A DNA stretch of 64,000 nucleotides, taken from Serpula lacrymans var. lacrymans S7.9. Taxonomy: Eukaryota > Basidiomycota > Agaricomycetes > Boletales > Serpulaceae. Of the stretch, positions 24,713 to 33,085 are shown one piece after another. Each line of letters begins with the position of its first letter. Position 1 is the first letter of the stretch. A model generated the notes under the pieces. The model was not told the DNA's origin and searched no databases. It saw only the letters and a program-made list of their open reading frames with translations. Location: positions 535,540 to 599,539 of the forward strand of contig NW_006763290.1 of NCBI RefSeq assembly GCF_000218685.1, given 5' to 3'. Made by a program: the position numbers and the translations under genes.

Positions 24713-25762
24713 AACTTACCGTTCACCTTTCTGAAACTTCACTATGGCACCCGGGCAAAATACTCCATGCCTGGCACAGGCAGTAGCACCAATCCGGGCA
24801 GCATTGAGGTGCTTCCGGTCTATTTTGCCAGGCTTACAGCTCTGTGGTCATTACAAGTAGACCCCACTTTATTTTCTTTCGCAATTTTGAGGTGATTCAT
24901 GTCCGGTTGGTTCGCCATCAAGAATGCTGTGCCATTGGCCAATGGGACATCATCATGTGGGTTTTTTGACTTTATGTACTCTGCGTTAAAGTTTCCATCC
25001 ATGACAAAAGTCCTCAACTGATACTGCCTGAGGGGGTCCTGCTTCCAATCAAGCAAGACATTAATATCCAGCTAAGGGCAAGCCGGGCAAAAGAATGCTA
25101 GAAACCCCGGGGAAGGGTGACAGCCGGGTTGGTGTGCAAATCCATGCCAATGCATATATTTCAAATGTCTCCACTGCCTGGACACCCCCATAAACTCCTG
25201 ATATCTATTCTAGAGGGGGGGAATATTATTGAGGTACCCAAAAAGTCTAGAACTGAGGGACACACTGGGACCTTGTGCAGGAATGCACTGTTTGTCACCC
25301 ACCATATCTTGGAATAAAAAGTCATTGCAGAAGTTTTACATTCCTTGTTATTGATCAAGAAGTCAGCAAGCAAAGCAAAGGTGAATGCTGTTTGAGGCTT
25401 CTTCTGACTTGCTGGGTACAACCCATTGGATAAGAGCTGAACATCCAAGCAAGCAGCATTAGGACAGCTACACCATTTAACAGGCAAATGATGCACACTG
25501 TATCTGTCTACCAGAAGCATCATTGCATTGCCATTGATGTTGGTGGAGCCAGTCCTTTTGGGCATGTCACCCATTGTGATTACTTCTTCATCTTCCCATA
25601 TTTCTCCTTCCTCATTATCTAATGGGGCACCTGAAAAATTGTCCTGGGTACCGTCCCCCTGGGAGTCACCCTCCTGTGAGTTGTCCTCTGCTAGACTGTG
25701 GTTGTCATCACATCCTGGGCATGGTTTCCGGGCAAGGCCCAGATAAATTGCCAAGCCAGCTC

Positions 25763-26177
25763 TGTAACAACCAAGAGTTAGTTACTCTGGCGCACACAAG
25801 AACACACTATAAAGGTAGTGATGGGGGAGTGGTTACCCCTTAAGCTGCAGAGAGTTTGTTGGTTAACAACAGGAGGACTTGCTAAGGAGTCTCCTGGATC
25901 TATTGGGTATATATACTAATACAGAGTGTTTGTACTTATGTACTGTACAGTTGATAAAGTCAGTGGCTGATGATATCATGGGGCCTAGCCTGCATGACCA
26001 GCTCCACTGTGTGAGAGAGTTGTATCTAAAATAAGAAGAAGGCAATGCAGCACGAGAAAGAGGGGTTTGAACAAAAGGGGAAGTGCTGCGTGGCACCATG
26101 TGTGAAAGCTAAAGTATACAAGGTTAAAGCGGAGAATGAAAATAAAGGAAAGGTCCAAAAATTGTGTTATCGTAACA
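25763..26177 (-). repeat. 3' LTR of Ty3 element 2 (class A)
   Basis: 415 bp, TGTAACAACC...TATCGTAACA on the plus strand. On the minus strand it follows the polypurine tract directly. The self-priming word is altered to AGGACTTGCT (25874-25883), a CpG to CpA-type change. Confidence 0.95.
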
Positions 26178-26190
26178 CTACCCCCCTTCT
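26178..26190 (-). other. polypurine tract of Ty3 element 2
   Basis: Sense strand reads AGAAGGGGGGTAG immediately before the 3' LTR start TGTTACG, the usual position of the plus-strand primer. Confidence 0.75.
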
Positions 26191-29172
26191 AAGGCTTGAC
26201 TTCCGGAGGTGGTAGTTAAATTTTCGGGCATAGGTTGAAAAAGGGAATTAAAGAGTTTTGAGTCCATGCCTCTAAGCTTCCTAGGAGCTGAGGTGTTCTT
26301 AGAATAAAATTCGCGAACAGCATCGCGGTTTAAATAAATCTGCCGTACCAGCGGCGGTAATGGTTTTATTGGTGGGTATGAATACCACTTCTTTGGAGAA
26401 GCGATCTACTACCACCATTGTTGAATCATACCTATTTGACTCAGGCAGATCCGTTGTGAAATCAACTGATATATCTTGCCAGGGACCAGCTGGTATTGGA
26501 TTCGGCATAAGTTTACCTGCCAGCGGTTGGTGAGAATTCTTTGCCATGGCACATCTCAGACAGGATTTTATGTATTCCTGTACGTCTTTGACCATGCCAG
26601 GCCACATATAGTTTCTGGAGATCAACTCCATTGTTTGTTGCCACCCAGGGTGCCTAGCCACTGGAGTGTCATGATGTCTATCTATTACCTTGATCCTTGC
26701 GGACTCAGGCACATGGATTTTGTCTTTAAAATGGAAGAGCCCGTCTTCCCATAAATAGCTTTCATTGCCATCAAGGCGCACCTTCTCTTCTGAGGAGATG
26801 TTTTCCTTGAAGACTTCCAGAAGATCGGAATCCTGCCCAATTATAACATTGGCAACCCTTGATTGGTCTATCAGGGTAACACCTTTGTTGTCATCCTCAA
26901 TGCCGTTGGCATGATCCTCTCTTCTGGACAAAGTGTCTGCTTTCCCCATAGAGCTTCCAGGCTTATGAATTAATTTATAATTAAACCTTGACAAGTACAC
27001 CACATAGTGGGCCTGTCTTCGTTTCAAGTCTCGGGCCGTCATAAAATACTCCAGATTTTTATGATCGGTTCAAATTTCAAATTGGTGTCTAGCACCTTCT
27101 AAGTAGTGCCGCCAGTGCTCTAAGGCTCTAATGATGGCCAGCATCTCTTTGTCATAAATTTGATAGTTGCGCTCTGTAGGCAACAAACTATGTGATAAAT
27201 AGGCACAAGGCCTCCAAAGATCGTCAGGGCATTTAATTGACAAAACAGCCCCAGTAGCAAAATCAGAAGAGTCAGTTTCTAGCCGGAACTCTTTGTTTAA
27301 TTTTGGAAATGCTAATATGGGCGCTGTTGTAAACACCTGCTTAAGCTTATCAAAAGCTTATTGTTCCTTGGTGCCCCAGTGCCAAACAATGTCCTTTTTA
27401 GTGAGATCGTTCAACGGTCTCGTAATTTTTGCGAAGTTTTCAATAAACCTTCGGTAGAAATTTCCCAAGCCAAGGAAGGCCCTAACTCCTTTGATGCGAG
27501 TAGGTTCTGGCCAGTCCAATATAGCTTAAACTTTCTCAGGGCCCATCCTGATTCCGTTCTGGCCTATGATCATACTGAGGAAGTCTACTTCCTTCACTTC
27601 AAAATTACATTTTTTGGGTTTGACAAATAGGTCCCGTTCCTGTAAGCGTCGAAGGACTTCTTGCACAATCCTGTCATGCTCAGCCTCATCGTCCGACTTC
27701 GTAAATATTAACAAATCGTCAATGTAAATGACGACACAGTTTTCCATATCCGCAAAGATTTCATTCATCATGCTCTGGAAGGTCGCTGGTGAATTGGTCA
27801 ACCCAAAGAACATAACAAGGGGTTCAAAGGATCCTCGGTGGCATGTGATTGTGGCCTTCAAAGCATCTTCTTCTTTGATTCGTTTATTATTGTACCCCCA
27901 TCTGAGATCCATCTTTGTCAAGATCTTGGCACCAGCCAATTTGTCTACTAGCTAACTGATCAAAGGCAGCGGATACGCATCTTTAACTGTGTGCTTATTC
28001 ACGTAACAATAGTCCATAATCATACGCTTCTTACCATCCTTTTTAGGAATGAAAAACACCGGGGCCGTCATAGGGCTTTTGGAAGGTCTGATGTAACCCT
28101 TCCTAAGCTGTTTGTCTATGAAACTTGACACCTCATCTCTTTCTGGAGCAGAGAGTGGTATCATGTGTCCTTTTCTCAGTTTGAAGGTGTCCTTCAAATC
28201 TATAGCATGGTCCCAAGGCTTAGCCTCTGGGAAGCGTTCTGATTTATGTTTAGAAAAGACTTTCCAGAAGTCATGGTACTCGGGAGGTACCAGCCTTTTA
28301 ATCTCTTCTTCGGGTTTTACCTCATCATCGTCATCGTCGATCTTTTCTAAAGATCTGAGCTCATAAACGTGACCAGTGTTTATCTTCTCAAGACGCTCAT
28401 TGTGATGGACATGATTCAGTTTACCCAAGTTCACACACTCCTGAGGGCAACATGACAATGTGACAACCCCTGTCTGCCAGTTGATCTCAGGATTGTGTTT
28501 AAATAGCCAGGTCCAGCCCAAGATTAAATTAATCTTCCCTAGTTGGGTAGCTTCAGCGGTGACTCGTTCTCTGTGTCCTTGGTATTCGACAACAAAAGAA
28601 CATTTGTGCGTGATGCAGCCACCCGCGTTAAGCGTACCGTCAATGTTATAGATGGGAATAGATACATCTAATTTTACAAGGGGGAGTCCAATTTGCTCCG
28701 CCCAGGCCTGATCTATGAAGATTCCGTTAGCGCCTGAATCAAGCAGTGCGCTGGTTGGGTGTACTATGCCCCAGGCAAGGTTTTCCACACCAATGTCTAA
28801 ATGGATCTCCTTTTGGAATAAATATGTGCGCATCAACACACACCTTGGGATTTTGGGAAAGGGTGGCTCCAGTGAAGAAGAAGAGGTATTGAAAGTTACA
28901 TGTTTTTCTATCTTATTTTTACCAGAATCAAGCACCCTATTGTTTGTCTCGCCGGGGCCACGCTCCAAGGGAGACGCTGGTGCAGCGGTAGTATCATAAA
29001 TATTATAGTCACAATGCTTCATACAGGTACAGGTTTCAGATAACAAATTTAGAAATTTATTTACAAATTGGGGAGCCATCCCCGTCTTTCCTTTATTGCT
29101 CGTGCAACACCCTGGAGCAGGGGCCACTTTGTTGTGGTTTACTTCATTGTTCATAGGAGCGAAGGCACCCAA
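26178..29172 (-). pseudogene. pol of Ty3 element 2
   Basis: One frame runs from 29172, broken by stops at about 27949 (TAG), 27523 (TAA), 27358 (TAA) and 27067 (TGA). Protease: ALLDSGANGIFIDQAWAEQ (about 28720-28760). RT: KDGKKRMIMDYCYVN, FGLTNSPATFQ and CVVIYIDDLLIFTKS (the YIDD box, about 27720). RNase H: TDSSDFATGAVLS and YDKEMLAIIRALEHWRHYL. Integrase: the HHCC zinc region (HHDTPVARHPG...CLRCAMAKNSH) and the first catalytic Asp in DISVDFTTDLPES (about 26450). After ITAAGTADLF the sequence jumps to AVREFYSKNTSAPRKLRG, which resembles the tail after a chromodomain. The second Asp, the Glu and the chromodomain are therefore deleted. Confidence 0.92.
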
Positions 29173-29177
29173 GTGAC

Positions 29178-30326
29178 CTAAGTTCCGAACTCTTTTCCCT
29201 GAGCCTTCATTTCAGCAGCCTGCTGATTGTAGAAGAAGGCCCGGATTTTGTCGTACGAACGACCAGCCAGAGTCTGGAGCCAATCGTCCAGTTTTTCGGA
29301 TTCTAATTGGCACACCTGGCGCCCTTGGTTATTTTTTTGTTGGGCGGCCTGCGCCCTATTTCTGCAATCTCGGGACATGTGTCCCTCTTGGCCACAGTTG
29401 TAACAGTTGCCCTTGAATCTGTGCATTTGTCCGCCTTGGACTGCGCCGATATCCATAGGAGCACCCTGTCCTGGCTGCAGCCCAAACGGCTTGAACCCGT
29501 GAGAGTGATTATGATGGTTTGATGACCCAGGGCGCCTCTGGGATTGGTTGTTTTTGGTGGTCTCGTCACCTTGGTGCATTTTGTAGAGCTCTATGGCCCT
29601 ACCTATTTTCCGAACCTCCTCTGCTGCTTGAGAGAGATTCTCATTTCTCATATCCTGCAGATAAAGCTGTTCTGCAATGTGGGGGTTCGCATTGCGTTCC
29701 AGCAGCTCCACCACATGTTCATTACCAAGACCCCCTTGGATGGAGAGGGCCAGGAACCGGGTTACAAAATCATCCATCCTCATGTTGCCTTGTTTGAAGG
29801 AACAGATTTGCTGACGTGCCCAGTTGCCCTCAGCTTGCGGCTTGAAATATTTTTCGATCTCTACTTTGAGATTGTCCCAGGTGGGCCACACTCCCGCGGT
29901 GTAGCACTCCTGAAGTCTTACTTGGGCATATCGACCCGCCACAGGTCCTTTTAGTCGAGATAGCACCCCAGTGGCTACCTCAAAGTCATCGGCAAATGCG
30001 TCCCAGTTTGCCTTAACCCAAATCTGGAGTTTGATCCACCATTTGGCAAATTGCGCTCTGTCTCCTTTGAAGGCGACAGGGTCAGCGATGACTTCGACTT
30101 TCTTATTGAACTTTTTCTCTACCGAGGGGGTTGTTGCAGGGGGGTTTGCCTGTAGCTCGGCGAGTTGCGTAGTTAATGCCTGAATCTGCGCACGCATGTT
30201 GTGCAGCAGACTGTTGATATCCGGTTGCAATGACATGTTGACTTGTTCTCTTTGGTAATGTAAAAAAAAAGGTAACTGGGGGTCCCCGCTTGCTATCTGT
30301 GGATCAACCTCTTCCCAGCTGAGCAT
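29178..30326 (-). CDS. gag of Ty3 element 2
   Basis: An intact 382-codon frame. The N-terminus has a coiled-coil-like segment (INSLLHNMRAQIQALTTQLA). The capsid region reads FKGDRAQFAKWWIKLQIWVK and CSFKQGNMRMDDFVTRFLAL. A CCHC zinc knuckle, CYNCGQEGHMSRDC, lies near the C-terminus (about 29370-29410). It would form the particle shell and package RNA. It ends in KAQGKEFGT-stop, six bases before the first Met codon of the pol frame, which lies in the -1 frame. The heptamer G GGA AAA lies 14 bases before the stop. An upstream ATG was not needed: this Met follows the 5' leader. Confidence 0.93.
   Translation of the reverse strand: MLSWEEVDPQIASGDPQLPFFLHYQREQVNMSLQPDINSLLHNMRAQIQALTTQLAELQANPPATTPSVEKKFNKKVEVIADPVAFKGDRAQFAKWWIKLQIWVKANWDAFADDFEVATGVLSRLKGPVAGRYAQVRLQECYTAGVWPTWDNLKVEIEKYFKPQAEGNWARQQICSFKQGNMRMDDFVTRFLALSIQGGLGNEHVVELLERNANPHIAEQLYLQDMRNENLSQAAEEVRKIGRAIELYKMHQGDETTKNNQSQRRPGSSNHHNHSHGFKPFGLQPGQGAPMDIGAVQGGQMHRFKGNCYNCGQEGHMSRDCRNRAQAAQQKNNQGRQVCQLESEKLDDWLQTLAGRSYDKIRAFFYNQQAAEMKAQGKEFGT
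29193..29199 (-). promoter_or_regulatory. candidate -1 ribosomal frameshift site between gag and pol
   Basis: Sense-strand GGGAAAA, read in the gag frame as G GGA AAA, fits X XXY YYZ. A -1 shift here opens directly into the pol frame without meeting a stop and gives RVRNLGHLGAFAPMNNE. Confidence 0.6.
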
Positions 30327-30738
30327 TGGATCTCAATCTCCGACTACCCACACTATAGTATTTGAATTGTATATATAAGTATTTATATGAAACCCTGGTC
30401 CAAACGGTTGTCAGGGGGTGGTCCGCTTGTTAAGCTGTCAACCCTTCTCCAGACTGCGGAGGCAAGTGCCCGGCCCGGTCAGAGGTATTTGAAGAAGAAG
30501 TTTTGTATGTAAATTCTAATCAATAGTGGTTCTACACCGACTGCCGAGCTAAGTACTCCCCTTAACGCTGGGGGCTGCGTATTTAAGGTATTGGTTCTTC
30601 TCCCAAAGCACTACAAGGCCGTCGCTAGGAGCGCACCTATCTGCTATGCGGGATATTCCCAACCAATAACCAAATCTCCTTCACCCTGGAGTCCGGGTGC
30701 CCAGTGGGACTTTTGCACAACGTGCGAGAGAGTAGAAG

Positions 30739-30750
30739 AGCGAGTCCTAA
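30739..30750 (-). other. primer-binding site of Ty3 element 2, probably self-priming
   Basis: The 12 bases beside the 5' LTR read TTAGGACTCGCT in sense and lack the TGG that tRNA primers require. Ten of them complement AGCGAGTCCT, present in class-A LTRs about 30 nt after the TATA box. This is the arrangement of Tf1/sushi elements, which prime from the 5' end of their own RNA. Confidence 0.6.
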
Positions 30751-31166
30751 TGTAACAACCAAGAGTTAGTTACTCTGGCACACACAAGAACACACTATAA
30801 AGGTAGTGATGGGGGAGTGATTACCCCTTAAGCTGCAGAGAGTTTGTTGGTAAACAACAAGAGGACTCACTAAGGAGTCCCCTGGATCTACTGGGGTATA
30901 TATACTAATACAGAGTGTTTGTACTTATGTACTATACAGTTGATAAAGTCAGTGGCTGATGATGTCATGGGGCCTAGCCTGCATGACCAGCTCCACTGTG
31001 TGAGAGAGTTGTATCTAAAATAAGAAGAAGGCAATGCAGCATGAGAAAGAGGAGTTTGAACAAAAGGGGAAGTGCTGCGTGGCACCATGTGTGAAAGCTA
31101 AAGTATACAAGGTTAAAGCGGAGAATGAAAATAAAGGAAAGGTCCAAAAATTGTATTATCGTAACA
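30751..31166 (-). repeat. 5' LTR of Ty3 element 2 (class A)
   Basis: 416 bp, TGTAACAACC...TATCGTAACA. In sense orientation a TATATATAC box lies at about 30896-30904 and a candidate start site near 30868. The self-priming word is AGTGAGTCCT here, one transition from the consensus. Confidence 0.95.
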
Positions 31167-31386
31167 AGCTCTATAAAGCCAAGAAAGTTCAAAATGTGTG
31201 CCCACCCATTGCTCAACTCTATGAAATGGTAACCTCTGGTGAGCATCCCTGCAGCATAACATGCAATACTCTGGTTTCCCCAAATATTCTGTGCATTGCC
31301 AAGTTCCTTCTCTCACTAAACAAAGGCTGCAAGTCTGCCCTGGGGACCGCCCCTCTTCCTGCATGAGGACTTGCAGATACTCTGAA

Positions 31387-32709
31387 CAATGATCCAGCCA
31401 TTGTCTCATGTAATCATTTTGTGACTACACCGATGTCAGACAAATAATGGCGGGGGTGCTTACTCAATGGACTTGCCTTCCTTGGAGGTATAAGCATTGG
31501 CTCAAAAAAGGAATGGTCAATGTCTTGGATGGGGAACATATTATGTTTATGAGTTTGACGGGGCGTTGACAAAGTTGATCGGGATATGTGGTCTTTCACA
31601 CTTATTTGTTTTCTACGCATACCTCTGCTTGTTTTGAACTCCTTCCAATCTACTCTTTGTAATACTGGAGCCAAACATTGGGACGAGCTGCGGCCTCACA
31701 AGGCTAATTAACTTGATGGACCTGGCACTAAATTTAAATTTCCATATATGGAAGCAATATATCAGGGAAGACATTAGTTGGGAGGTACCTGACATGTTCC
31801 GGGCCTTAGCCGAAGGCCCAGTATGGAGTTAAGGTAATGATATCATTGCTTAGATCTGAAAAAAAAGCCTAACATTTGCTTGGAATAGATGAATATGGTA
31901 TTCAATTGACTGAAAATTTGCACTCAAATGGAAAAAAGAAAGATAGTGCTCATCTTCAAATATGCACCTCACTTTTTAACTCATACCACATTTAATCATG
32001 CCTGAAGTACAGTTTAATGACGCCTAAATTGGAATACTCAATGCACATTTGGAAGAGTTCTGGGGTGCAAATTCTCTACAATGGGGATGTGTACTTAATG
32101 ATACCTGGGATGAAGTCAGGGAAATTTTGGGAGGACATGTACAAACTAACATCAAGGATTTAACTGACATGAAAAAAGTATGATCACTCTTAATTGTCAA
32201 AGTATATCATCATGTTTACAACTAATATTGCAGCGGGTCAGGTATTGGTTGTACAACCACAGTGGTAATAAAGAGCCCAGGAACAACATCAGGAAAAACC
32301 CTTTTGCTATATAGCGCTATATAGCCACCACCTATATATATAAATGCATTCATAGAAACTATAGTACTATCAGTGCAATCATAGCTCTTATAGCTCTTAT
32401 AGCACAGTAGTAGGCAAAAATTTAACCAAGGGGAGAAGTATCTATAATTCCCTCAAACTCTAATCTAATAAACTTGTTCAATAATAGAAAGAGGCCAAAG
32501 TGTTTGGAGTCAAGTATATTATTATAGGCAAGATACTATAAGTGGTTTTATAGCCTATAGCAGCCTACATAGTTCCTATAGCTGTAAAGGTCATAGTTAT
32601 AATATAGTTCAAGGTGCTTAAAAGGGCTAATAAATCATCCAGTATTAATTAATTATATAGCCTGTATTAGTGAAATAGTAGTTTGTATCCCTGATACTCA
32701 CAAAATAAG
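31387..32709 (-). repeat. right arm of 1.32-kb inverted repeat (KDZ 5' region)
   Basis: Reverse complement of 23390-24712, 1323 bp, from CAATGATCCAG to CAAAATAAG. It carries the KDZ gene's 5' exons in the orientation that joins to the KDZ core at 24713-31386, so it is the original arm and the left arm is the duplicate. Confidence 0.93.
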
Positions 32710-33073
32710 AATAATGATTTATCCAAATATAAGTAGTGACAACGAGTAAAAAAATAATCTAAGTCCATAAAAGATCAATATATAACACCTGGATGATATA
32801 TTTTATAAGCTCTCATGGTGTAGTGGATAAATGTGATGTGTGCCTGTAGGTTGCTTAGTCACCCAAGAGCTGACTAGTAGGTTGAGTGTTCAAATCCTAT
32901 CTGTGTTGATTTTTTTTTATCAGCCACACAACAATTTCTATAAGAGCATTTATAGAGTTATATGAGGCTCTATAGATGGCAGAGGTTCTATAACAGGTTT
33001 GACCACTATAACAGCTTTATGAGTACTTATAGTGCTATAGAGCTTTATATAGCTACCCCCATTTTTCCTGATG
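32287..33073. mobile_element. CATCAGG-ended MITE-like module 3
   Basis: 787 bp bounded by CATCAGGAAAAACCCTTTTG (32287) and CCCATTTTTCCTGATG (to 33073), with CTATATAGC near both ends and many CTATAG words. The left part is shared with module 2 through the inverted arms. The unique right part contains the tRNA-like unit at 32811-32919. Confidence 0.55.
32811..32919 (+). ncRNA. tRNA-like pol III unit (pseudo-tRNA or SINE head)
   Basis: Shows an A-box-like TGGTGTAGTGG (about 32818) and a B-box-like GTTCAAATCC (about 32890), spaced as in a tRNA with a long variable arm or intron, followed by a run of nine T (about 32910-32919), the pol III stop signal. The acceptor stem does not pair well, so it is not a working tRNA gene. 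Confidence 0.45.
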
Positions 33074-33085
33074 AAGGTTGCCGGG

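Larger units (their letters stand above)
25763..31166 (-). mobile_element. Ty3/gypsy element 2, both LTRs and target duplication present
   Basis: 5404 bp with LTRs at 25763-26177 and 30751-31166, flanked by the exact 5-bp duplication AGCTC (25758-25762 and 31167-31171). Read on the minus strand: 5' LTR, primer-binding site, gag, pol (protease, RT, RNase H, partial integrase), polypurine tract (AGAAGGGGGG, 26178-26190), 3' LTR. The LTRs differ at about a dozen sites, nearly all transitions, so the insertion is fairly young. Pol has four in-frame stops and an internal deletion, so the copy is not autonomous. It sits in the KDZ gene. Confidence 0.96.
24713..31675 (-). pseudogene. KDZ-type transposase, 5' half, interrupted by Ty3 element 2
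   Basis: On the minus strand, N-terminal exons lie in the right arm (31414-31675, including HNMFPIQDIDHSFFEP). They join to QNDYMRQWLDHCSEYLQ through a possible GC-AG intron. Next is a CxC2-type cysteine cluster (TCSLCLVREGTWQC...YCMLCCRDAHQRLPFHRVEQW). Reading across the Ty3 insertion (GAGCT duplication removed) restores LAIYLGLARKPCPGC in frame. Then comes FALLADFLINNKECKTSA, a likely intron, FMGVSRQWRHLKY, and the KDZ core QLRTFVMDGNFNAEYIKSKNP, with the first catalytic Asp in DGNF near 24998. ARIGATACARHGVFCPGAIVKFQKGER follows, and then the sequence stops at the left arm. The 3' half, with the remaining catalytic residues, is missing. One TAG lies after FFCPACP. KDZ enzymes move large DNA transposons. 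Confidence 0.85.

Noticed and set aside
29519..29954. plus-strand frames of about 90-136 codons over the Ty3 gag
   Set aside because: Antisense shadows of the intact gag frame, with no domain of their own.
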